A DNA stretch of 64,000 nt from Pomphorhynchus laevis (lineage: Eukaryota; Acanthocephala; Palaeacanthocephala; Echinorhynchida; Pomphorhynchidae): NCBI GenBank assembly GCA_012934845.2, contig WNNJ02002166.1:1-64000 (forward strand). Direction: 5' to 3'. Below, in pieces: positions 23,345-34,439 of the stretch. The translations under genes and the position numbers were made by a program. The notes under the pieces are model-generated. The model made no database searches and was not told the origin of the DNA. It saw nothing but the letters and a program-made list of their open reading frames with translations. The first letter of the stretch is position 1; the number at the start of each line of letters is the position of its first letter.

Positions 23345-23837
23345 CGTAGCTTGCGAACCTCAGCTAACCGAGGTTCCTGAAAATATTACTTTCGAACGAA
23401 CAACAACCCGTTCCGGGCTGCACAGTAGTCGATTTGAGCGAACATTTTTTGATGTTAATGTATTTGCTGCACCTGCTCAATCGAACATATCAAGGAAGCC
23501 TGGGTCTGTTTTCGAATACAACGAGAGTCGCAAGAAAGCCAAATACAGTGAACGGTTTGCGCTAGTTGAACGAGGGTCTTTCATACCTCTTATTTTCTCC
23601 ACTTCGGGAGGAATGGGCATAGAAGCGGAAAGCTTAATCAAAACCACGGCTTTAAAACTGACGCATCGGTCAACGCGTTCTTATCATGATCTAGCCATAA
23701 AGATGAAACGAGACATCAGTTTTGAAATCGCACGATCAGTTTCCGCATGCTTACGCTCGCCACGTTCCAGCTGTTCCAAACCTATTAATCTTATGACAAC
23801 CCACCACAGCGAGTTTTGCGCTGTGCTCGAAGACTAA
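23345..23837 (+). mobile_element. LINE REL-endonuclease C-terminus (family A-like)
   Basis: An open frame reads RFERTFFDVNVFAAPAQSN, SRKKAKYSERFALVERGSF, PLIFSTSGGMGIEAESLIK, SFEIARSVSACLRSPRSS. FFDVNVF carries the second acidic residue of the PD-(D/E)XK fold; GGMGIEAES and the Arg-rich end are typical of the extreme C-terminus. Nothing upstream of about 23345 belongs to it, so it is strongly 5'-truncated. The stretch of hydrophobic codons before it (23286-23340) is probably flanking DNA. Confidence 0.75.
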
Positions 23838-24229
23838 TTATGTCTTCTTCACTATGTCTGCGAATGCCGCGATCAAGTAGAAGACATCCAATCTTTCCTG
23901 ACAATAAATCTCATTTATAGGCCCGTTTACGGGAACCTAATTTCTGTAAAATTTACTTTTCTTTTTCAATAAAGTTATTATTTAAAAAAAATTACATTAA
24001 TCAATCAGAACTCTAAATGGAAGGATCAAAATTAAAAAAGGTGTTAGAGATCAAATTTAACTATTTTTTGGCAGAGAATGAATAAGTTTATTTATTGATA
24101 ACTTAAAAAGAAAAGAAAAAATTTCCGTAAATCAATAAAAAATAGTATTTATAACTATTAAATAACTATATTTGATGATAATAATGACAATAGTCGACGA
24201 AATACAAATAAATTAATATTCATTTTATT

Positions 24230-24494
24230 AATAATTATTGGAGCTGGATCAAAGAAAAGAGGGAATTATTTTTGATATTTCGCTAACTTCTCTGTTGGCA
24301 TCTTCAGAAAATTACAGAAAAGCAACTTTCTGTAATATTATGTTAGCTATTCTGTTAGCAACTCCTTTTATATACTATTATGTTAGCAACTTCAGAAAAT
24401 TATTTCAGGCAATTTTCTGAAGATGCTAACAGAGAAGTAAGTGAAATATCAAAAATAATTCCCTCTTTTCTTTGATCCAGCTCCAATAATTATT
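24230..24494. mobile_element. Foldback/MITE with 84-bp inverted repeats
   Basis: Arms 24230-24313 and 24411-24494 are reverse complements with about 3 mismatches in 84. They start AATAATTATTGGAGCTGGAT. The outer AATAATTATT is itself palindromic, so it may be target or element. The 97-bp centre repeats TTCAGAAAATTA and TATGTTAGC. No coding capacity. High arm identity suggests recent insertion. Confidence 0.85.
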
Positions 24495-24569
24495 TATCAA
24501 TAATGTGGATCATTATCAACTATTTAAAATTTATTTTATTAATAACAATATTTTTTTATTTTTAATCTC

Positions 24570-25480
24570 TATACAAGAAATGGTTCCCGCAAATTGGCCT
24601 ATTATTTACTCAATCATTAATGTTATTTACCCTATCATTAATTTACTCAATGAAATGTTATCGGCCCATGCTATTTATATTTTTGATGGAGTTTGACAGT
24701 CTGATGGCATAAGTCAAAGTCGAGGTGTATTACAAGGCGATCACATTAGTCCACTATTGTTTAGTATATTCATTTCTGATTTGCATTAAAGCAATCTTGT
24801 TTAAGGGAACTCGCTGTTTACTCTATGCCGATCACTAATTTGTATTTTCTACAAATTAAAAGGAGATACAAACATGTATGTACTATTTACATACATACTG
24901 TTCTGACAATCTGATTAAAGTCAACTGTCAGAAAACTAAAATCGTAAGTTTCGCAACGAGGAGGCGATTATGTCAAAATGATCAGTTAATATATGAAAGT
25001 GAATCAATCGAATTTGGTATTCAGTTTTGTTATTTGGTCATAACGCTAACATCATGCTAAACGTTTATCGACTATATTGAAAACGTACTCGGCAAAGTAT
25101 TCAGTTGAATTCATTCGATGCGTCTTCTGAGTTCATCCGCTTTTGAAACAGCTAAACGTTACTTCGATATACTATTCTCATCCATAATGATTTACAGTAT
25201 CCAATTGTTTTGGATAGACATAACAGTTAACAATTTTCGTCAGTTTGACCGTAGTTAGTGGGCATTTTTAAAAGGTATTTCGGACTATCAATAAAAATTT
25301 CCTCTACGATTTTAACTTTTCTGACTAAACAAAGCCTACTATCTAAATTATTAATGCAACGGTTTGATTTGCCATCTACCACTGAATGGGAGGAGTACAT
25401 ATACAGATAGACAGTGAAGCAAAGCTCAATCAATAAGAAGTGCCAGCACACACCAGCAATTCTTTATCCTTGCATTTGCT
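24570..25480 (+). mobile_element. Jockey/I-like LINE RT remnant
   Basis: Pieces in shifting frames: VPANWPIIYSIINVIYPIIN, SQSRGVLQGDHISPLLFSIF, then LICIFYKL where YADD should be, YCSDNLIKVNCQKTKIVSFA, ESIEFGIQFCYL, FIDYIENVLGKVFS and AKRYFDILFSSIMIYSIQLF. The order is that of RT motifs 4-9 plus thumb. Multiple stops; inactive. Confidence 0.7.
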
Positions 25481-25845
25481 TGAACGGGACAAGTAAGCAG
25501 AAGAGATCTGTAATTAGGCCGGCATCTATGATGGGCTACATCACCATCACTATCGAAATAGACTGCCTTGCCACAATCGCTACTTCACATGTATTTGCCG
25601 CTTTTGTATTTATTCGTGTAATGACATCAATCATTACAATGAATGCATTAACCTCAGAGCATTAACTCCATTGCGGTTGAAAAATTGATTTGATTTGAAT
25701 TATGCTTTGTCTAAATTTTTCACCTCACTGCTATAGTGTATTACAATATGTTATTTCAATTTATGATTTATGTTATAGATTTGTTCCCCGATTTATATAA
25801 ACATTATTGTTTGTTTGGCGTCTAAAGACTAATAGCAGACATACA
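25481..25845 (+). other. Sequence between LINE and Gypsy fossil
   Basis: No gene. The last part (about 25740-25845) may be the 5' terminal repeat of the Gypsy fossil, since a primer-site-like TGGCGACGAGGATGGAG follows at 25852, but I found no second copy to prove it. Confidence 0.3.
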
Positions 25846-27030
25846 ATAAAGTGGCGACGAGGATGGAGGCAAATCTAAACACAATCCAACCTTACAACCC
25901 AGGCCACATCGACAATATAAACAACTTGATTGAATGGATCGAATATCTCAAAGACGCTATATATGCCTTCGAAATCAACGACGAAAAACGAAAAGCAGCA
26001 ATGCTACGATTCTACAAGGACGACATTTGAAAGAAGTAATCAAAGCCTTACAACTACAAGTAGCTGAAGATACAGAAGTTCAAGCGTACACCAAACTAAA
26101 GAAGTCACTAGATGATCATTGCATGAAAAAAATGATATTTGAACGATATCAATTCCAAACCTTGAAACAACAGACGGATGAGTCAACTGAAAAATACCTT
26201 ATAAGATTACGCACACGTGCGATGGGTTGCAAGTTCGATGAATATAATGCTGAGCAGGCGGTTATTGATCAATTAGTGGAACATTGCAATTCCCAAAAAT
26301 TGCGACGGATATTATTTCGCGAACTAATAATCAAACAAGCCCTAACAATGGCTTATACACTAGAAACAACAGAAATTCAGGCAAAAGCAATGAAGAAAGA
26401 TCAATCGGGGGACATGGCAATCAACAAGGTTACAGCATATCAGAAACAGAAAATGCAACAAAGACTTGAAAACATCAGTAATCGTTTTGCAAACAACAAC
26501 AGAAACAAGTATAATCAACGATGTAAATGTTGTGGATTAGATAATTATCGGTATGGGGAGAATATATGTCCGGCCAAAGGACAAAAATGCAGATTCTGCG
26601 GATCAATGAATTATTTCGAAAGAGCCGGCTTAAAAACCTAAACACACAAACATCAGGAATATCGAATAAAACGAAAAGTATGAAGAGCAATCGGTTTCCT
26701 CGAACGAAGACGAACAAGCGAACTACATATTTCAAATCAAGAGCAATTATATGATTCAGAAAAATATCTTAATTGACAACGTAGCAATATCAATGCTCAT
26801 TGATTACGGAGCCAATGTGAACATAATCGATACATACACCTTCAAATTCAACTTCGTATATCAACATCATGACCAAAAGCATACGGCAACACACCCATTA
26901 AAATCAAAGGAGAGTTTGAATCAATACTAACTTACGGAAACACAAAAACACCTCAGATACTATTAGTCGCTGAAAACCGAGCAAGTGGAAATATCCTTGG
27001 TAAGAGAGCGTATACCGAACTAGGCCTTAT
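25846..27030 (+). mobile_element. Ty3/Gypsy-type fossil: gag and start of protease
   Basis: A TGGCGACGAGGATGG segment typical of the leader of Gypsy elements precedes a gag-like reading region with a capsid-type helical part (KKMIFERYQFQTLKQQTDES, TEKYLIRLRTRAMGCKFDEY) and two zinc knuckles (CKCCGLDNY, CRFCGSMNYF). An aspartic-protease-like segment follows near 26790-26830 (MLIDYGANVNIIDT). The element is broken, lacks RT, RNase H and integrase, and looks old; it ends where a minus-strand LINE begins. Confidence 0.8.
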
Positions 27031-27059
27031 ATCAATCCCATCTATTTTACACATACATT

Positions 27060-28400
27060 AATTTCTGGAGAAATTAATGGCATATGGGAGACGAATGTCG
27101 TGGGAATTTGCGCTGGACGAAAGTCTGTAATTGGAGTGGGACAAATAAGATCAAAGGTTTCTGCTAAAATACTTACAGTTTCGTCAGGATCTCTCGCAAT
27201 CTTACCGTCATGGGTCAAAAGGAAATTGATGGAATAATTTTTCTACTTTTATTTACATAGCTACAGAACGGCTAGGAAGAAACTTTATATAATTCCAGGA
27301 TGTTCGATTTATGCTTTTGCCTCATCAACAATTTCATGTAGTTGAAGCGACGACGATACTGTAGATATTTTAACCGAAGTGTCTGATTATTGAGAGATGA
27401 TTTAAAAAGTTTATTACGTTTTTTAAAAAGTCCCACTAACTCATCGTCAAACCAAGCAGGCTTGCGTTTAGCAAGGTTTTGTAAGGGTTTCAATCGAGCG
27501 ACGCAGTCTGTGATATATTTGAGGGAAGCTGATAACGTATCCCAATCACGGACATAAGTAATGTCTCTATTGTGAAGACCCGTTCTAATTGCAAACGTAC
27601 GTAATAAATCAATATCCACTTTATACCAGTTACGTTTCAAATGTTTAGTTTCGGCAGGGGAGACATTGACAAGGACACTAGAAGTAAACTTAATGACAAT
27701 ATGGTCACTAAGACATATGGGAGGATCATATTCGATTTCATGGACATCGAGTAGAGATTTACTAAAAACTAAATCTAGCAAGGAAGAACTATGTCCCATA
27801 AACCTGGTTGCCTGAGTTACGTGTTGTATAAGAGATAGATCATCAACGAGAAAGTTCCATAATTCGGTGTCCAAATGGCATCCACCTTGATGACATTCAA
27901 ATGGGGTATTGCGTTATATTTGGAATATTGAAGTCAACAAGAAATATAAAATTGGACGACTTTGTGAGATCAGTAAGATACTCAATTAAACTTTGTGTTA
28001 AGCAAGATGAGCGTGAAGTACGATAGCATACACAAATGGTCATGGTGATGTCACCTGATTCTATCATTAAAGAAAGTAACTCCATTCGTCCGACGCAATA
28101 TGACATGGAGTTCCTTACGATAATTCTGTTAGCGACGTAAAAGGCAACTCCACCACCTCGGCATATATCATGTCGGTCTGTTCTAAATAATGAGAAGCCT
28201 GGGATGGCCACACAAGCATCACTAATCCCACTGTGAAGCCAAGTTTCAGTAATTGCAAAAATCGATATATTGTTGTGAGACAAATAACCACTAAACTCAT
28301 TAAACTTCGAGACTAAGCTGCGAACGCTAAAACATGTAATTTTCAGGGGATGTCTACTACTATTCTTTGAAGTCTTATGCAGGACACCATGGAATGAAAT
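27060..28400 (-). mobile_element. APE-type LINE remnant (endonuclease)
   Basis: Minus strand from 28360: ITCFSVRSLVSKFNEF, NNISIFAITETWLHSGISDA, GFSLFRTDRHDICRGGGVAF (APE endonuclease with E of TETW and D-R-x-GGG), ITMTICVCYRTSRSS, NFIFLVDFNIPNI (GDFN position). Then 27272-27874: QHVTQATRFMGHSSSLLDLV, ICLSDHIVIKF (catalytic SDH), KPAWFDDELVGLFKKRNKLF. It ends at THDGKIARDPDETVSILAET (about 27190) before any RT core. CR1/L2/jockey-type wording. Only one clear frame change inside the endonuclease. Confidence 0.85.
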
Positions 28401-28402
28401 TA

Positions 28403-28447
28403 AGTCTCCTAAGACGATACACAGTGAGTGTAGCGTCTTAGGAGACT
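28403..28447. repeat. 14-bp inverted repeat hairpin
   Basis: AGTCTCCTAAGACG at 28403 and its exact reverse complement at 28434, 17-nt loop. It lies at the junction between the APE-type LINE and a PLE-1 tail. Confidence 0.7.
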
Positions 28448-28449
28448 AC

Positions 28450-28556
28450 ATAAAATAAATCTATAAAAAATGTTATAAAAATTATTTATAATTATTTATT
28501 ATTTAATTATTAAATTTTGATTTAGCATTATTATTGTTACTATTATATAAATACGT
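28450..28556 (+). mobile_element. PLE-1 tail fragment
   Basis: Matches the AT-rich tail (TTAAATTTTGATTTAGCATT) up to AAATACGT at 28556, where the usual AGACTCAG end is replaced by REL-LINE sequence. Confidence 0.6.
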
Positions 28557-28990
28557 TCAAGACGCGATATCATTCAAGACGCAATTTCACGACGCGATAT
28601 CAGCAAGATATGGATGGGAATCACTAAACACCCAATCCAAATGTATTTGTGGACAGAACTTCAGCATTGAACATGGGCTCTTATGTCAAGTTGGTGGAAT
28701 ACCTTTCATACGACATAACACAATAAGATACAAGATCGCGTTAGCACTTCGTGATGTATGTGTCAATGTTGTTATTGAGCCTATCACTCCTACCAGTGAA
28801 AGATTTGATGCTATTTGATAACATCAGTACAACCACAGATAGGTAGGCTGGACCAGACATAGCATGCAATAATATATTCGGAACAACGATGGAGCGGTCC
28901 TTCATGGATGTTTGTATTTATAACCCGCTTGCCTCATCGTATTCCCAACGGATGACCGATTCGCATAATTATCATGTTTCCCGAAAAATC
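28557..28990 (+). mobile_element. LINE REL-endonuclease fragment (family B-like)
   Basis: SFKTQFHDAISARYGWESLN, KCICGQNFSIEHGLLCQVGG, PFIRHNTIRYKIALALRDVC, VIEPITPTS, then after a break TTMERSFMDVCIYNPLASSY. It is collinear with 19230-19570 of family B (FQDAVAARYNWSL, CECGDDICLTHALSCKRG, RTFIDVCVFNN). Broken and lacking the RT. Confidence 0.8.
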
Positions 28991-30855
28991 GGTAATGTTT
29001 GCTGATGGCGTTATGTGGGGAGCTGATCATTGTTGCTCGGCTTAAGGTAACTGCACACGCTCTACTTACAGAGGTGATGCTGATAATGATTGTTAAACAA
29101 ATGGATAATTTACTTTTAATTTGTAAATTGTCTACATGATTGTATTTAAATACATTTTTTCAAACGCAAAATATGTATCTACAAATATATCATATTTAAA
29201 TAATATTTAAGCAAATTACCAAACAGATAGTATTAAATATAATTCAAATTGTGATGTATTCTTTGAAAACATTATTTTTTCACTATATTTTAATAGGCTT
29301 AACATATAGCACAGTATACAAAAGAGGTTGAACAATTACGTCATTCATAGTATACTTTATATTTACATAAAAGCAACAGTACGTATTTTAAGCAATTAAA
29401 ATAACGATAATATATAATAATGCTGTATATATTAAAACCTAAATAGACCATTCAATGGTATTATATGTGAGTTTAGGGCAACGGTACGAGAATACATCAA
29501 TCAAGTGAGACAAAATTAAGCGTGTTAAATGGTCATAAGTAGAGAGCCGAATTTTACATGAGGATTTTTTGTTATGAAAGCCTGTTTAATTAACTTAGAA
29601 ATATAAATTTAACAAGATATAACAGAATAGTCATATTAATTAAAGAACACATTCTCTCTAACTGTTTAAGACAATGAATTGATGTTATAATCAAATAATG
29701 TAAAAATGTGATTGAAATACTTCCAGTTAGCTAAAGACACCTTGGTAGCTTTTAAGTCATACTTACCGATCACTGATATATAAAATTTAAAAAAAATAAA
29801 GAAAACATTGTAGAATGTGTAAATAGGCAAATTTTATTAAAACTACATTAAAAAGTTATCTACATATTTTTGGATTTGTAATAAACTACACTTTTTGTAT
29901 TATTTTCACTATTTAAAGAAATAAACATGATCTATTTATATGTAGTTGAACCCGCTTATAATAAATTGGATAATATAATAAAAACTTGATACTAGTTCTC
30001 CCGGAATACGTTTAATTTCCAATTAAATAACAAGTATTCAGCATCAGAATCCTGTACATAATTGGCATGTATATACAAAATAGACTTTGGTGGTATTATT
30101 GTAATTCTTCTGAATGCAAAAGCATACGTAGTTTCCGTTCACTGATTTGATGTCATGCTATAATGATGACAATATAGGCATTATTGTTGTTACTCATAAT
30201 TATTAAAAGTATAATTTATTCATTGTAATCTATAGTAATCTTAAATAAACAAATATAACCTTAAGTAACGAACGCTTCAAATTAAGCATACAATTACTTT
30301 ATAAACTATTTAGCTAAATATACTATTATATTAAATGTATTTGTTTAAAAATGTTTCAATAATCGTAAATTTACGTAAAGATACGCCACAGATGTTCGAA
30401 CAGTGTATTGACTAATAAATTTGCTTAGAAATGTTCTAGGTCGACTGATAGGTAAATTAATAAAATAAAATTTAATAAATATAATAATTTATTAAAAGAA
30501 TCATAAAATTTAATAAAAGAATCATGTTTGTTCATATATCAGTATTTAGCACAAATAAGCATATTATTTATATAAAAAATTTGATTCACATTAAAATTAA
30601 CATTTAAATTTCAATGCTGGATAGGGCCTTTGTTCTCAATAAAAATTTAGCTTTAGATAATTAGCTCACAGACGATAGAAAGTGATATTTCATAATATAG
30701 CGTGCTAAAACATCTCACCTAAAAGTTCATGGTGATATGATTTATTTTATATCAAAATAAATGTTTATTTATATATAAAATAAATATTTATTTTATTTAT
30801 TTAATTTATTCAAATTTGCAATTTTATTAATGTCGTTTAACAGCAAACGTTCTTG
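28991..30855. other. 1.9 kb without recognised genes
   Basis: AT-rich DNA with no frame longer than about 60 codons that looks coding, and no repeat match to other parts of the window. Confidence 0.5.
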
Positions 30856-30859
30856 AAAT

Positions 30860-31260
30860 AATAATAGTCTTTTTCAGAATCATTTTAATAATTTAATTGA
30901 GACATTATTTAATTTAATTAAATAATTTAATTTAAAGCTAGAGTACTTTAAAAATAAGGTCAAACAAAATGTTGTCAAATATATATAAAATCATCTAAAT
31001 GTTAAAAAAATTTGAATTCCTATGTTAAAAACCGTATATTTAGATAGTAAATAATACTCTATGTTATAATAAAATATTACTCTTGATAATCAATTTTCAA
31101 CATTGAAAATAAGTCACTATAATGTATTTGGCCTCGCTGCTATGTTGGGTCGAGAATAGGGGCCAAAACCTGATTACATAGCAGTTCCTTCTAATGACCT
31201 CAAATAATGGTTTTAAAACATGTTATTTTCTATATATATCAATCATAAAAATAACTAGTT
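30860..31260 (+). mobile_element. Old PLE-1 3' end
   Basis: 30870-31060 is a degraded match to the PLE-1 C-terminal coding end (FQNHFNNLIE, KVKQNVVKYI equivalents). The module at 31131-31203 is recognisable: CTGCTATG/CATAGCAG kept, GGCCTC/GGGGCC pairing kept through a G-U, GAAA changed to AAAA. The tail is lost soon after. Confidence 0.7.
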
Positions 31261-31909
31261 ATAAAAGTTTATGTAAGATTAATATACTTACATTTTTTAA
31301 TTACTTTATCGTAAAAAATATATAGTTTCAGTTCAGCGACCTTATTTCTTCTCTTAGCTAGTGTTGATAATTTTTTATTTGAAGATCTAATGCTGCGATT
31401 CGTAATCAGGGTCTAATTCGACCCATAAAGTCCAGAGATAATATTTGGGTGTTCCAAGCATCATAGCTTTTACTATATTCGTAAACTATCTGATATGGTT
31501 CACGAACATATAAGTTTTTGTTACATCCTATGGTTCACAAACATATAAGTTTTTGTTTGCATATGGAATATGGTTCCACATATAGTATGATTTATCTAAG
31601 TGGAATTTCAAAGAGTGATAATACTTATGCCAAGAGGGGGTGATAATATTTATGCCAGGAGTTTAGGATTAAAAGTTCGTGTTGAACCACTTATCGAACA
31701 GAAACAACGCTATGACATCATCTTGTCCATATTGTAGTATGTTTATTTATATTTAATCAAAAATAATTAAATATACACATTACTTACATTGTATGCTTTT
31801 AAAATTTCAGTATCGTATATTGCTTATATATTAATTGTTGATGATGCGAATAAGCAAGAAATTATTTTTATAGTATTAAACACAACAGGAAAGTTTAAAC
31901 CTGCATGCT

Positions 31910-32363
31910 TTTTACAAACTTCGTTGGGAAGCTTAGCCTGGAATGCGCTTACCACAAACGCCTTGCCCCTCCAATGGGACGTTTCGACCTTAACTATGTT
32001 TACTCATCCCTACAGGATGGTCTCATCAGTGTGGCTCTGGAACTACACAAGTTCTACGGTTCTAGATCATTGGTAAATCCCTGACAGGAATTCGCTAAGT
32101 GCATGCTCCTCCACCAATTAACTAATCTTACGTTTGGTACATGATTTGCTAAGGAGTTGCTTCACAGGACAGCACGTGTGCTGTCGCTTATTCCTTCATC
32201 AGTGTACTAGGATGTTTCTATGTTTGAACAAGCACTACATTCTTGTTCAACAGTGGCCAAAGCGTGAGCATAAGATCTAGCAGCTTCGAGGGTACTGAAT
32301 CTTTAGAAAACCTCTGACATGAATTAGCTAAGCACACTCTTGTCCACCGGTTGAGGAGCGTAT
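31910..32363 (-). repeat. Retrozyme-like diverged dimer, 233-bp period
   Basis: CTGACAGGAATTCGCTAAGT at 32081 recurs as CTGACATGAATTAGCTAAGC at 32314 (233 bp). The copies are also alignable around TCATCAGTG (32023 and 32196). The first copy contains a complete hammerhead on the minus strand; the second is degraded but keeps CTGATGA and an 8-bp hairpin (GACAGCAC/GTGCTGTC). The plus-strand open frame across 31789-32076 is incidental. Confidence 0.7.
31951..32035 (-). ncRNA. Type I hammerhead self-cleaving ribozyme
   Basis: All parts of the hammerhead are present in order on the minus strand. Stem I: GCCACA (32035-32030) pairs with UGUGGU (31956-31951), 6 bp. CUGAUGA at 32029-32023. Stem II: GACC (32022-32019) with GGUC (31989-31986), holding an inner AUCC/GGAU hairpin. 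GAAA at 31985-31982. Stem III: ACG/CGU with A15.1-U16.1, loop about 19 nt including UCCC/GGGG. Cleavage triplet GUU, predicted cut after 31957. The short stem III is usual for retrozyme and PLE hammerheads. Established for the family: self-cleavage of repeat transcripts into unit-length RNA. Confidence 0.82.
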
Positions 32364-32399
32364 ATTATTTATTAATCGTATATTATTTATATTAATAGT

Positions 32400-32560
32400 T
32401 TCGTTTATTATTTATTAATGTATTCATAAAAATTGAATTATAAAAAATTCGTACCTTAGATAAATCTAAATTATAGAAAATATTAAATTTAAAATATTTG
32501 TTATTTTAAATTTAAAAATAGTATAGAATACGTAGACTCAATTAACTGATCTGATTGTAC
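32400..32560 (+). mobile_element. PLE-1 tail, diverged
   Basis: The AT-rich tail ends in GAATACGTAGACTCAATTAA at about 32525-32544. The module is missing; it begins where the retrozyme-like repeat ends. Confidence 0.6.
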
Positions 32561-32990
32561 ATTGTATATCCGTCTTCTTAAATCATGTAATTTAGAAGAA
32601 AATACTACGAGGCTGCTTGTTTATTTAATCAAAATGTTTGGTCTCTAATTGCCATTGCCATGATTTTCAATGACATTTGCCATTGAAATTTTTTATAAAA
32701 TATAAAGAAAACCACGATATTTCTTTGTCCAACAATTTATGGATAATGTTTTAATTTCTAAATCAATAGTTAAAATATGAATTATTTTATGAATAAATCT
32801 CAAAATAGTTATAATCTCTAATTGTTGTTAATGCATTATCCTCCATTTATCTAACTTATGTTTTTTAATCATGTAGGCATGCATTTTGGAATATGATTAC
32901 CCTTTTCTTACATATTGCAGTCTTCCATCGCTGCAAATACACTAGTTATTACACCAGTTATTATTATATTATTATGTATACAAATACACC
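32561..32990. other. Gap before the main PLE-1 copy
   Basis: AT-rich, no gene. A short repeat ACACCAGTTATT occurs three times at about 32952-32998. Confidence 0.5.
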
Positions 32991-32996
32991 AGTTAT

Positions 32997-34439
32997 TTGG
33001 TGTATTTGAAAGATTATATATTTGATAAAATTAAAAATAAAATGAAAATAACAAACAATTATAAAAGGAAAGATAAAATTAATAAAGATATGTATAAAGA
33101 ACTTACTAAATTAAAGGATAACTATATAATAACAACTATTGATAAAGCTAGTAATAACTTTGTCTTCATATGTAAAAAGCTTTATTATGATATACTAATG
33201 AAAGAGGTTAATTCTAATGATTTAAATGTAAATCCAGCATATGAACGTAGTGAGTTGAGTTTAGAATCAATTATTACAAGTCACTGTTCTATAATGGATA
33301 AAAAGGGTATAAAGGTTGAATTAGATAATAAAACTATACCTATATTATATTGGAATCCAAAATTACATAAAAATCCAATAAAACCTAGGTTCATATGTAG
33401 TGCGTTTAAATGTACATTAAAACCACTTTCTGTTTATATGAATAAAATGCTTAAAGTAATTAAAGCACATTTTAAAAAATATTGCAAGGTAATCGAAATT
33501 AATACTGGTATAAAACACTATTTCAGTATTAATTCTACAAAAGAATTTTTAGAACAGACAAAAGGAATAAATTTTCAAAATATAAATACATACGATTTTA
33601 GTACGCTTTATACAAATCTAGATTTAGTAGATATTAAAGAAGCGTTAGTAAAATTAATTAATCTTATATTCGGAAAAAGATATACATATATATGTTATAA
33701 TAATTATAACGCCTATCTAACAAAAATTAAACCATCAAATAAATATAAATATATGGATAAAATTGAATTAATAGAATCCTTAAATATTTTGATAAATCAA
33801 AATTATTTAAAAGTAGGGACATCTATATTTAGACAAGTAAAAGGTGTTCCAATGGGTGGTAATAGTAGCCCAATTATAGCTGACTTGTTTTTAAGCTTTA
33901 TAGAATATGAATTTGTTCATAACTGTGTAAAAACTAAATCTAAACAATATAAATATATGAAATATATGTTTCGATACATTGATGATATATGTGTATTTAA
34001 TTCTAATAATTTTTATTCAATTAGTGAGCACATTTATCCAGAAAGCCTTATTCTTAACAAAACCAATATTAATGATAAAGAAGGTGTATATCTAGATATG
34101 AACATTAAATTAACATTAACTAAAACTACTATTAATTTATATCGTAAAGATGACATATTTAAATTTACAAGAAACATATTTTTGCATGAGCATTCATGCA
34201 TACCATATAATATAAAATATAATACATTAAATAATGAAATTTTAAGAATTGCAACAATATGTAATGATATTGGCTTTCTTCAAAATCATTTAAATAATTT
34301 AATAGATACATATTTTAAACTAGGTTACTATAAAAATAACATCAAGCAGAAAATAGTAAAATATATAAATCAACACAATAATATAAAGAATAAATTTAAA
34401 CTCTTAAGTGGCAAATTTTTATGGATGAATAATAAATAA
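32997..34439 (+). mobile_element. PLE-1, best copy: open 480-codon RT frame
   Basis: Penelope-like reverse transcriptase. Visible in order: TTIDKASNNFVFICKKLYY, PILYWNPKLHKNPIKPRFIC, YDFSTLYTNLDLVDIKEAL (motif A), SIFRQVKGVPMGGNSSPIIA (motif B region), MFRYIDDICVFN (motif C, YIDD, about 33967-34002), VYLDMNIKLTLTK, and a C-terminal helical part ending KFLWMNNK. No GIY-YIG domain follows: all other PLE-1 copies here stop at the same residue. The frame is open from 32997 without an obvious ATG start, so the copy is probably 5'-truncated; an N-terminal nuclease, as in Naiad/Chlamys PLEs, cannot be excluded. Confidence 0.88.

Noticed and set aside
31789-32076. 95-codon plus-strand frame
   Set aside because: It overlaps the minus-strand hammerhead repeat and has no protein-like features.
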